This document shows, piece after piece, positions 46,726 through 57,301 of a DNA stretch of 64,000 bases. This DNA is from Trileptium ribeirensis (Eukaryota; Nematoda; Enoplea; Enoplida; Thoracostomopsidae). Every line of letters starts with the position of its first letter. Position 1 is the stretch's first letter. The stretch is from NCBI GenBank assembly GCA_030248225.1, contig JASANE010019437.1:62001-126000 (forward strand), written 5' to 3'. The notes below the pieces were generated by a model. It was not told the origin of the DNA. It did no database searches and was given only the letters and a program-made list of their open reading frames with translations. Made by a program: the position numbers and the translations under genes.

Positions 46726-49700
46726 TGTCTCCAATTCTTAGCGGCTGTGAGTTCCTCCGCCGTGAACCTGAGTATGGAAACCCGAGTTTTGACTGCGCCC
46801 TTGACCTAACCTATTTGAGCATTTGTTTATGATCGCGGCCTTAGAGGACATCTGGGGACTGATCTCAGGGCCTGTAGTTGTGGTCCAGTAACTTGATCAG
46901 TATGGAAGGCTGAAACCTGCCCACAGGTCTCCGCGGTAATTCTACAGATGGCCTATCTACTGATGCTGGAGCAGTTTGCAGAATTCCCTGAAAGGATTTG
47001 TTTGAGATTTCTACTAAAGTGGTATTGTTTTGATCCTATTTTTATTGTATCGTTTTAATCTTAGGAAACTTGGAGGTATCCTGTGCGCTGGAAATTTTAA
47101 TCCAAAATTTTTGAGGTGGTAATTCAACGAGAAGTATCGCTTAAGCACAACAATTAACACTCTAACACTTTATTGAGTTAACTGCATTTTATTGCACTCG
47201 AACAAACAGTCGAGGTATATGAATATGTACAACAAGATTACGTGGGTACCTCGGAGGATACCCCTTATGCATGTAACCGGTGATGTGAATTCCTATCACC
47301 GTGACCCCACGATATAAGACTTAAAAAATTCAGCTCAGAGCGTCCTACAATTTTACACCCCTTGGGACATACGCTGAGCTCATGACGGTGTACCAACGAT
47401 CGTTTCCTTGCTAGTCACTTGTTGACTGCAGTTGCAAACACACCCTAGGTTACTATTATTCGACACGCGCTTGTTATGAACCCTTTTACTCCACACTCCT
47501 TTGGAGTCGTTTCACTGATTCTAGATGTCAGCTGCGGACCACCTGCAATGACGGTTTATAATCGAAAAGTTTGCTTGCACCAGGGTCAGATGGAAAACGC
47601 GGGTCCTTGTCAAAAGGGAAGCACTGCCGCGTCTCCCAAGTACCGAGCAACGTTGTCTCCCTAGAATTTTGGGGCTTGTGGTTTGACATGAAAACAGATT
47701 GCTGTAACGAGGACCCTAACGGGTCTACACGGGGTGGCGGTCCGCGCCTAAAAATTTTGTTTTAAGCTTGGAAAAACAATTGCTTTGTATCCTCCTCAGG
47801 GCCGTAGCTCGACTAAGGGGTGCGGTCCCGAGCAATTTTAGCTAAATTCGAATCAAATAAACGTCGCAGCTAACCCGATCTCACTTCATAAATTAGATGC
47901 TTACTTCTCCGAGCACTTTCAATTCAAGCGTGGGACCGCAGTCATTTGCAGGCACCGACCCGGCGCAATTGCTGCCGCGCCTCTCAGCCGAAAAATACCT
48001 GACTTGAAAATATTAGGGAAACTGTAAAATTTTACGCTTAAAACACTTTGGAAACCCCCGTTTTGCTGAGACAATGAAAACGCTAAAACAGTGAAAAAGG
48101 CAGGGAACAATAACGCACGAAGGGTCGTGACACGTCACTCCCTTTGGAGTAGCCGCATCGACCCAACGATAGTTATCGATGGTTGAAAATCGTGACGGGG
48201 TGCTCTATTGTTTCCTCACGGCATGAGACCCGTCTGGTTTTGAGGTTAAGGAGTTGAATTTCACTAGATATAAGCAAAAGCTCAGGGCATGAGCTCGAAT
48301 TTCTTGGATGGCGTCAGGGGTTCCGTTCTTTAATTTTCCTGTATGACTCTGTCGCGTCCCGGCCTGCAAATCCCGGCTGCGTCCGTCGGGAGCAGAGCGC
48401 TCCTTCTACTCTTCCACTGATGAACTTTTTAACGTGCGCGACCTGGAGCCGTCCGCGTTTTACTAACCTGCAAGATAAGCTAAACTTACGCTACCAAATT
48501 GAAAGCGTGCACGAGGAACACTGATCGAAGCGGGGCAGTTTACATGCCCGTTCAACGTTCGGTGGTGTCTTAACGTGCCAATTCGTGGCGGGGCCCTTAG
48601 CTATTTAATGTAAATCGATGAAGTCCCCTACCGTGTCTACGCGGCATGGAGAACCGATTTTGAAACGGATTGTCAGTCACGGCGGATAAAACGCTCAGGG
48701 AACAAATGCTCTAGCTTTTAAAGAGGGTCGCCTAACAAATGATTCCTACTTATGCTCAAATAATTACCGCGGTAGCGGTCGCCTCCAGGTCGCTGCAACT
48801 CTTTAATACCTTACCCCTTCCATGTCCCTATGTCCTTCCCCCTTCCCCGCGTGTATTTTACTCCCCTGCTCCTATTCACATCACTAAAAATAAATTTTCG
48901 CCCCCGGGTCTAGAAAACCAAAAATGCGACCCGGCGAGCAGGGAACCATTCGAGAGCCGAGAAACCTGAACTCATTCAAAACGCACAATTTAGTCAACTT
49001 CATTGGGGACGCACTTACGGGTGCGCGGGGCATCCGTTGGACGCGCCATCACCTGCAAGGGCAGTCCTAACTATGAAAATTTGAAGCACAGCACCTCATC
49101 AGAAGGGACTCTGCCCCACGTCTACACTGCGAGCCACTGCTGAGAAGAGAAAAGAAAGTTAAACAAGAAAAGCGTTGAAAACGCAAAACAAGCGGGCGAC
49201 AACCGCCACACCAAAAACGTCAGTTTCCAAGTAATCAGCCCCCTACGCTGCGTCAGGCCTTTTCCTTATATACCCATCGATTTGGCCTGTCGGCCGTGCA
49301 GTTTGGCTCACCCTCAAAACTATAAAATGTAAAAGTTTAAACTTCTTGTAGTCAGTTACAAAGAAAGAATATGGTACATAAACACAAATAAACGACAGTA
49401 CAAACAGCCCAGGCTACATATCGACGCATATACCAGCAGCTTATCGGCGATATTTACAAAGCCCTGCAGCATACAACAATGACAGCGCTGGTCCCCTAGT
49501 CAATGATAGCGACAGAGACCCATTTGTACGAGCGGCGACAAACAGCGTAAACAACCTAAACCTCCCGCATTCAGGCGCGAGGTTTTCTGTGAGCTATAAT
49601 ATATCAACGCCTAGGGCGCTTAAATTTTATTAGAAAATTTTTTGATTATTTAGGTTTTCAGGTTAACTAGGAATCTTAGACGACCAGGGGCGGGACCAGG

Positions 49701-50520
49701 TTCACGCCCTAGCTGGTCTCCTACTGATAAAAATAAAACTTCAAATGTAAACTAAATAGGTGGCCTGGTAGAGGCCGTTTTGCGTGCAAGATACGATAAA
49801 ATTGTGTGTCCCAAGTGGGTTAGATAGACCCTGGGTGGGCCGTGGGGGTGACCGGTCCCGGTTTTCGGTGTGATGGTTAGTATTAGGCTCCGTGGAGGTG
49901 TGGGGCTCGAAAAATCGGGGATTTTTGGTTATTTTGGTTGAGATCTGAGACTTTGAAATATCAGTGTTTAAACGAATCGTTACGGGTCCATAAGTAGGTA
50001 CGGATGAAGGGTAGGTTGACCCGAACGTGAAATTTTGCAGCCCTACAAAACCCTTTTTGATAATGTGCTAACCCTACCTGGCATTAATCGCCGGAAAAAT
50101 ATTAAAATTTTGCTTTTAAAACACCTATGCAAAATGGGAAAAGCGGTAGCTTTTTGTTAAATCTTTATCGACCTTTTGACCTGGTTCGCCTTCTTCTATA
50201 AATCAATTATACAGCAGCATGCCAGGATAGGTCTCCAAGATCAGAATTGTAACAAAATTGCCCGTTTGGAAATTTTGATAAGCGTTCCGCACCATACCCC
50301 GACCCATCCTGACACGCAGCCCAATATATACTTTTACCACATTCAATTATCAATTGACACACAATCATTACAGCAATACTGCGCGTCGCACCGGGACTGA
50401 CCGTAGGGCACAGAATCAATGATCACGAAATAGAATCGTGAAGACGTCGCCCCTTGTCCTCGGCCCATCCGTTTCTTCACAATATATCATGATTATTAAA
50501 AACATTATACTTGTTACCAT
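46449..50520 (-). repeat. LTR-like block A
   Basis: Starts with TGTACTAGGACCAGTTCTGG, as do blocks B and C. Over the first 270 bases it matches them at roughly 80-85 percent, then diverges strongly, with scattered matches such as GGGAACCATTCGAG at 48938 and the GGGTACC...TACCC hairpin at 47244. I place it on the minus strand because a TATA-like TATATAAGG lies at 49272-49264 on that strand, as in block B. The right end is not certain; 50520 is where similarity to B's right side fades. It may be a solo LTR of an older relative. No coding sequence is supported inside. Confidence 0.5.
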
Positions 50521-50562
50521 GAACTTCCATTTGGGGCCGACCGGATACCCTAAGGTCTAAAT

Positions 50563-50838
50563 TGTACTAGGACCAGTTCTGGCCCTAAGGCATCCCAGCT
50601 GCACCACGAGTTTCCTTAGCATGTGGTGCCCGGACAACCCCGGCTTCCACGACTCCCCGGTGATCTATGCGATGACCTAAGGGAACCGCTTAGCTTAGCA
50701 GGCCGCCGGCGGGTTAACCAGGGTGTTCGGCCTGGCCCCTATATTGGCCCACGCTTCTAGTGGTATGAAGGTCCCCCGAGGGAGAGTCAACCCTTAAGCC
50801 TGCTCACAGGTAATAAGGCTGACTCGCCTTTCCCTCAT
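50563..50838. repeat. conserved 270-bp segment, copy B
   Basis: About 90 percent identical to the copy at 61992 and somewhat less to the copy at 46449. The main variable spot is the short insert after GCTGCACCAC, which differs in all three. Confidence 0.7.
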
Positions 50839-51542
50839 GATCCACTTAATCCCCTAAGCGGGGTTCTCAGGTCCTAGTGTAACATTGGCGAGACTCCCCA
50901 TTGGCGTGTCCCTATGCACTATTGCCTCGTTTCTGATCTAGGAGCGTTGCACCACCCGAAGCTTAAACTGTAAGCACGCACAATTTCTAAAGGGCCTAGT
51001 CGAGGTATGTTCCCTAAATCTTGATTAGTTGTGATAACGCAGAGGGCACTGAGGCGAGGGCCCCAGTCCCTTGGATGTTTCACCTATGGTTACTAGTGTT
51101 GCCTATTTTGATGTGGGTTGCGCAAAGCGACAATTACGCTGGGAGCATTCGCAGCGGGAGTGTTCCCGGCGGTTAGAGCAAAACATGGATAGAATGCGGG
51201 GTGCAAAGGGGTACTTGCTCGGACCTAAAAACGGAGGAGCGGGCGAGCTTGCGTCAACGAATCGACTCGACGGGGCGCTGGGGGTGGGCGGCTTGCTCGC
51301 AGTGATACAAAGCTGACTTTGGTTCAAAGGTCCTGAGGGAGCTCTGTTGAAGATAATTTCTGAGTCTCTACTGGGGACAGGAATTTAAACCAAACTCCTA
51401 ACTGCTTCAAAAATGTCACACCATTCAATCGATTTACTATTGGCTCATTTTTCGTTGCACACTACACACTTCAGAGTTATCACCCAATTGGGGTGCACGT
51501 TAGAATATTTACAGCATGTATAAAATGACAAACATTTAATCC

Positions 51543-51562
51543 GGGTACCTTGCAAGATACCC
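51543..51562. promoter_or_regulatory. hairpin shared by the LTR-like blocks (copy B)
   Basis: GGGTACCTTGCAAGATACCC folds with a five-pair outer stem and further inner pairs. Block A has GGGTACCTCGGAGGATACCC at 47244 and C has GGGTATCCTGCAAGATACCC at 62953. The outer stem is unchanged in all three while the inner bases vary. It lies 795-980 bases from the CA end. Confidence 0.5.
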
Positions 51563-52772
51563 CATGGTACCCATTGCACTTCCTTCGGGCGTTACCCACC
51601 TGAAATTTCGAATCACGTAAAGCCCGACAAATTTTTGATGAGGAAGGCTAATTTTCCTGGAGATTCCCTGATGTGCCTCACAATGAATTGAACAATTGTT
51701 TACCCACCGAATTACACAAATCTGTCCTCTTAAGAATTGTGAGCTCCGAGAAGAGACGGGAGTGAAAACCTATAGTTTCATAAAACTTGACAGCGGCTGG
51801 AGCAGCCCGCGAAAGGCTTGACCAATGACAAACTCACTCCCAGAGGGCTCCGGGAGAGGGTGGCGACCTGGGTTTTCCCCGTAGTCGCACGGTTAGAAAA
51901 CACACGTTCCACCCAGGCTCAGTATATTTTAATTCGCCGCCAGCTCCAGTCTCTCGTTTCGCTCTCTGCTCAGCGAGTGACTCTCTTGAAACTTTGTCAC
52001 GTTCGGGCCCGCAGTCGTCTGCATCAGAATTTAACCAGAAGCAGAAGAAACAGCGAACGAATGAGGATTCGACGCGGTAGCTCGATTTCAAACCAACGGG
52101 GATCAACTCGTGCTCCCCACGGATGCAAACGGCCACGTCCTCAGTATTACTCCCGTTATCCCCTATAAATTTTGGCAGAATCACTTTTTCTTTGAGGCAA
52201 CTCTCAATCAGAAGTTTTAGAAGAAATTTCCCTTCTGAGAAGCGTCTAAAACGGCAGCACTTGCCTCAGCGTAGAAGTTTGATGGTTCTTGCTTGGAAAA
52301 GTAATTTTGCTCATTGCCCGATGCCTTAAAGTAAATTTTGGCTAATACTGCTTAGGAAAGAACATTTGATCACTGTCAATTGCCTTAGAACGAAATTTTG
52401 GTCACTCCTCGGACCTGTAGACGAAAACAAGGCGTCCGAGGAGCGGGGAACCAGTCGAGAACTAAGCGAGCCCCAATTTGAAGAACTTCGTGCAATTTTG
52501 CTAATTTTGCCGGGGCCGCGCTTTACGGGCGCGCGGAGCATCCTTCCGACACTCCAGCGTCCGCAAAGGCAGCCCGTGCGTGAGTGAAAAAGAACTAAAA
52601 CCAGTGCAGCCTTCCTCCGTGGGGGCACGGCGAAAGACTACACTGGTCCGCTCGAAAACCCGACGAAAACTTGGCAAGCGTAAAAACAGAAAAAGACCTA
52701 CTTAGAGGCGACAACCGCCAAATTTTAAAAGCGAAAACCTCGACTGGTCCCGATCGGAGAATCGGGCAGTCT

Positions 52773-52780
52773 CTTTTATA
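52773..52780 (-). promoter_or_regulatory. TATA box in LTR-like block B
   Basis: TATAAAAG on the minus strand, preceded by a G+C-rich GGGCGCGGGG. Block A has TATATAAGG at the equivalent place (49264-49272). Both are in the direction of gag transcription, which supports the minus-strand orientation of the blocks. Confidence 0.5.
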
Positions 52781-54080
52781 CCCCGCGCCCTTGTTACTCT
52801 GGCTGAACACAAAATTTAAAATTTTGAAAAATAGTCGGCCGCTGGTACATCTAAAGAAAACATACATATGTGTCCACTACATAAACGAACTGCACACGCA
52901 TATATATACATAAGCAAGCAACGGCAAGCTACTGCACGACGGTGAAAATAACAATGACAACAGCCCGAGTGGGCCCTGGTCGCTGTTGCTGGTCTACCAG
53001 AGGAAACAACACATTTGGCCGACGAGTGCCAATAATTGGCGTAAACAACCTAAACCTCGCGCTGGTCGGCGCGAGGGTCTGAAAACAAACAAAATATATC
53101 AGCGCTTCAGGCGCCTTTAGTGTTTTAATTTTTTGTTGTTATTTTGTTTATATTTCAGGAACGGAAAGGAGTAGGCGGCCGGGGGCGGGATCATATCCAT
53201 CCCTAGCTGGTCGCCTACTTATGATATCCTTTATTTTAATGTAATTCCCCTAGGAGGCCCGTTAAGAGCAGAGAAATGCGTGCCCGATAGGAAAATTTTG
53301 GGTCCCAAGTGAGTTAGGGGAATCCTGTGGGAATCTGTTGGGGCGGAAGGCCCCGGTTTTCAGTGAAATGGTTAGTATAGGGCCCAATTAAGGTACAGGG
53401 CTTGAAAAATCAGGAAGTTTTGGTTTAGGATGTGGTGATTTAGGGCCCGAAAGTTTGAGAGTTTAAACGCGGGATTGGGAGTCCCTAAGTACTTACGGGT
53501 TGGGAGTAGGTTGACCCGAACGAGAAATTTTAAAGCTTTATAGGTCCCTAATTACAATTCTATCGCCCCCCTTTTGCCTAAACTATAAAAATATCCCAAA
53601 ATTTTCAAAATTCTAAAACACCCCTAATAAGTTGAAACCGTTCCCGCACGGATTTACTTTATCTCTTCCTATAAATTCAGAACGTCCTACAACTGTCTCA
53701 TCATACAAAAACTATTGGATACTCATTAAACATACATAAAAATTAACTGTCTCATGCGCCGGCGTGTCAGCATGGATCTTCCCAGGTCCCAAAACATCAG
53801 AAAGCTCAGAAACTCATTTTTGTCATGAGGGTTGCATACAACACCCCGACCCATCCTGACACTTGGCGTCGTATACAATACACATCTTATTATGACACAA
53901 CAATTATGAATACGTGACATTTTCGGATGCGCACCGGATCCGACCCTGGGGCACCCAATTAGCAAAATTTGTTAAGTCTGAACGGTGATAAAATCGTGAA
54001 GTCTTCCCCCCTTGTACCCAGCCGGTTCGACTACACATCCGTACCGCACTCCAATACTAAACAATTGTACAATGATACAT

Positions 54081-54945
54081 CGATAGTATTTATAATATTT
54101 TAGCAGTCCTGGGATCGGCCCATGTCACCTTTAGGGGCCTCCTATTTTCCCGTCGGAAATTATATTACGTTGTTGTGTGTGTCCCATATATTAGACACAC
54201 ATTTTGTAAATTTTGTTTTTCCCATTTTCCCGATTTCCCGTTTTCCCAATTTCCCATACTCTCAACCAGCACAATGTGAGAAGTCACGTGAACGGGAAAT
54301 TGGGAATACGGGAAACTGGGAAAACGGGAAATTGGGAACACAAAAAATTGGGAAACTGCAAATCGGGAACACAAAAAATTGGGAAACTGCAAATCGGGAG
54401 AAGGGGAATACGGGAAATTGGGAAAGGGGAAATCTAGCAAAACGAAAAATCGCGAAAATGAGAATTTACGAAAATCGGAATATGGAGAAACGGGTATTTC
54501 CGGATCTTGACTTTCTTGCTTTCCAAGGTTAACATTTCCCGTTTTACGAACTTCCCTGTTTTTCAACATTTTTCTATTTCCCAGTACTATGATTTCTCGA
54601 CAGTTTCGTGTTTCAGAATTTCCTCCACATTTCCTCATTTTTGTACTTCAGTGTTTCCAAATATTGTGTCGTTTCGGCACTTTAGCTGTTTTCCAGTATT
54701 TTCCGTGCACCGAGATCCTCTGTTTAACCAGTTTTCCTTAACGATGAATCCACCTTATTAACAATATATACCTAGGGTTTGGCTCTTCCCATGGGGCTTG
54801 TAATCTCGGTTTTGCATTTTATATAGTAACATCGAGCAATCACGAAATGGACTCGCTGACAGCTGTAAGGCTTTAATTGTAGGCTGAAAATGTTACTTTA
54901 AAATAACTAACTTTTTTAGATTTTAATAAAAAGTTTCAGGCGTTT
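54081..54945. repeat. octamer array arranged as an inverted repeat
   Basis: At 54212-54258 units of eight, nnTTTCCC, repeat about five times. After a spacer of about 40 bases, at 54294-54340 units of eight, GGGAAnnn (GGGAAATT, GGGAATAC, GGGAAACT, GGGAAAAC), repeat six times on the same strand. A 31-base unit is then duplicated (54334 and 54365), and GGGAAA runs continue to about 54435. The two arms are complementary, so either strand can form a long imperfect hairpin. ORFs seen here on both strands merely translate the repeat. Confidence 0.85.
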
Positions 54946-55973
54946 TACGATCGACGAACTTGAATACCAGAATTGTGTAGTCTGTCTTCAATTGTTAGGC
55001 TATGTATCGCGTACAGGTCGTCCAACATGGCTTATATTGTTTTTCGTGGCTGATTACGATAGTCTGATTACGATAAACTCATTACGATAGTCTGATTATC
55101 TACAATCTGCCACCAATAGTTCATACCAATAGTTTCCAGGGGTTTTAAATGGGTTTAAGGTCGATGAACACGATTTTAAAACATAGTCTCTCTTCGGTTG
55201 CTGGTTTATGTATTGCATACTAGGCATCAAGAATGGTCCATACATATGTTTTAGTACGCTGAATACAATCATCGATATCTACAACTTTTCAAAACAAATC
55301 TTTTTGTGGGACTTCCCTCAGGACCAAATTTCGTCAAACATTATTTCCAGAATTGTGTCGTCTGTTTTCATTTGTTAGGTTATTTATCTTGTGCATGCCA
55401 TCAACCATAGGGTATATTATATTTTTTGGTATTCTCAATACGAGAATTTGGTTATCTACAATCCGGCACGAATAGTTCATGCTTTTGCTGCGGTTTTAAA
55501 TTGGCTTAGGGTCAATGAACACGATTTCTAGAATATAATCTGTTTTCTTTTGCTGGGTTATGTTTTGCGTGCTCGACATCAAGAATGATCAATATACGTT
55601 TTAGTACGCTGAATATAATCATCGCGATCAACAACTTTTCAGAACAATACTTTTTGTGGGACTACTCACAGGACGGCTGCGAGCCTGTATATGATACGGT
55701 GATGTTTTTCTTGAAATAAATTTTTCAAATTTCGTCAAACTTTATTTCCAGAATTGTGTAGATTGTCTTCATTTGTTAGGTTATGTATATCTCGCAGGCC
55801 ATCAATTTTTCGCTGCGCTGAATACGGCAATTTGGTTATCTGCAATTTACCACGAATAGTTCACGATTTTTCAGCGGTTTAGAATCGATGAACACTATTT
55901 CCAGAATATAGTCTGTGTTCGATTGTTGGGTTACGCATTGATTGCTAGTCATCAAGCATTGTCTACATATATG
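54946..55973. repeat. higher-order tandem array, about six units of 150-220 bp
   Basis: Two related half-units alternate. One has CCAGAATTGTGTAGTCTG with TTGTTAGGTTATGTAT (at about 54969, 55349 and 55749). The other has CGATGAACACGATTT with ATAGTCTG and TGCTGGGTTATG (at about 55160, 55513 and 55886). Both halves share the pattern GAAT-T-GT-TCTG-TTC-TTG-T-GGTTATG, so one ancestral unit was duplicated and then amplified as a pair. The array ends where the third ORF of the element stops. Confidence 0.8.
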
Positions 55974-57206
55974 TTAATCTGCGGACAAATTTCCAGTATA
56001 GTCCCATTCGCCGTGATAGGTGATAAAAGTACACTCTTCCCCAGGCATGAAATTTATATTATGTCGTTCCTCGCACATGATGCATGTCTGGAGAATAGGA
56101 ATCTGAGACCGGTATACCTCCGTGATTGCCTGTGCTATGCTCATTGAGTTAATGACCCGGGCAACGATCTCCAAAAGTCCCTCCAGGTGTTTCAACATGC
56201 TACTGCTAACGTATATCCCAGGCATGGTGTGCAGGAACGGAGATGCGAACCCTAACAGCCCTGACAAAACGGCAGCGTCCCGCCGTCGGTCGACTCGGGC
56301 CGTTCCAGCCACTCGAGCTCTGAGCAACTGGTGGGCATGGCATATCCGTTCCGACACAGTTATGACCCTGCGGTAGAATAGGGTTTTCACTGGCATCCGA
56401 TCTTCCCCGAAACGTAGCTTAGGTAGTGCGAGAATGTAATGGGGGAATTTTCCGTGACATTCTGGTTTAACTGCTGGTACAAATTCTGAATCCGGTCCCA
56501 GCAGCACTAATCGCTCTTCTTGAGGTAGTTCTTGCAGGGTCAATGGTTCTATTATTTCGCTGGTGCCATCTAGTGCGTGCAATTTTCTTAGTATTATGTC
56601 CAACAGCTGCTGTTTGTTCATTCGCATGTTCCCTCGATTCAGCTCATGTTTAACCGCAATCAAATCGATGCCGTTGTTGCTAATCGCGGTGTCCAAACTA
56701 ACTTGGCGACAAATGTCTGCCGTCCCTAGTGAGTCGGGTGTATGCAATGCTCGCTCAATTATCTTGCTCAGGTCAACCGGCGATTCAGTCGAGCTGATCC
56801 CTATTTCGTGTGCTTCTGCTGTACTTAGTCGACAAGTTACAATTTCTGTTGCATTCTCTAATCGTTGGTTCTTCGCTCTATTTGTTCTCTGTACTATGTT
56901 ATTTACCCTGGGTTTTAACACCACAATCTTCGAGCTTTCGCTGGTTACTATTGGTTCCTCCTTATCAACATCATCCTTCATTGAGTTATCCGGTTCCACT
57001 CTAATATCATTGGGTTCCATAACTTCACAACTGCTAGCTCGATTATCATGATTTTCTATGCTGGTAGTGTTTTCGGCACTCGGCTCAGCGTTGTCTCCGT
57101 GTAGCCCTAAACCTGTTTCACTCACATGCTGCACAGTCTCTACCCCCGGTTCTACACACATTCCCGTGGTGTCGGTTCCAGCCGACTCGGACTCAAACAC
57201 ACATAT
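55974..57206 (-). CDS. ORF3 of the LTR-like element, unknown function
   Basis: Open from just below a TGA at 57207-57209 to the stop at 55974, 408 codons. There is no ATG near the start; the first is about 13 codons in (GMCVEPGVE), so it may be reached by frameshift or splicing. The first half is acidic and Ser/Thr-rich. From residue 210 or so it looks folded: ELPQEERLVLLGPDSEFVP, KTLFYRRVITVSERICHAHQ, AAVLSGLLGFASPFLHTMPG, and a Cys pair in QTCIMCEERHN near the end. I see no YxDD reverse-transcriptase core, no integrase motif, no signal peptide and no clear membrane span. Position after gag is where pol or env would sit. I do not recognise it. Confidence 0.5.
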   Translation of the reverse strand: MCVFESESAGTDTTGMCVEPGVETVQHVSETGLGLHGDNAEPSAENTTSIENHDNRASSCEVMEPNDIRVEPDNSMKDDVDKEEPIVTSESSKIVVLKPRVNNIVQRTNRAKNQRLENATEIVTCRLSTAEAHEIGISSTESPVDLSKIIERALHTPDSLGTADICRQVSLDTAISNNGIDLIAVKHELNRGNMRMNKQQLLDIILRKLHALDGTSEIIEPLTLQELPQEERLVLLGPDSEFVPAVKPECHGKFPHYILALPKLRFGEDRMPVKTLFYRRVITVSERICHAHQLLRARVAGTARVDRRRDAAVLSGLLGFASPFLHTMPGIYVSSSMLKHLEGLLEIVARVINSMSIAQAITEVYRSQIPILQTCIMCEERHNINFMPGEECTFITYHGEWDYTGNLSAD

Positions 57207-57301
57207 TCACCTGCCGGTTTGAGCTACTATGCAACGACAAACGATAACCGCGGCTCCCGACCCGGTCGGGCCCTACGGCTCCTACACTTAGGGACCGAAC
57301 C

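Larger units (their letters stand above)
50563..54080 (-). repeat. LTR-like block B, proposed 3' LTR
   Basis: Begins TGTACTAGGACCAGTTCTGG, so it ends in CA on the minus strand as LTRs do. It lies beyond the internal region on the 3' side of the minus-strand gag. It holds a TATAAAAG promoter-like site (52780-52773, minus) and the GGGTACC...TACCC hairpin (51543-51562). Against C it is about 90 percent identical over the first 270 bases and much less beyond, so the two are not a recently inserted, identical LTR pair. The right end is not fixed. Confidence 0.5.

Noticed and set aside
51818..52628. Overlapping ORFs of 68-116 codons on both strands in LTR-like block B.
   Set aside because: They overlap in opposite directions, have no domain and are not kept in blocks A and C.
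54122..54761. ORFs of 74-157 codons on both strands.
   Set aside because: They translate the period-8 GGGAA/TTTCC array; the peptides are just the repeat read in frame.
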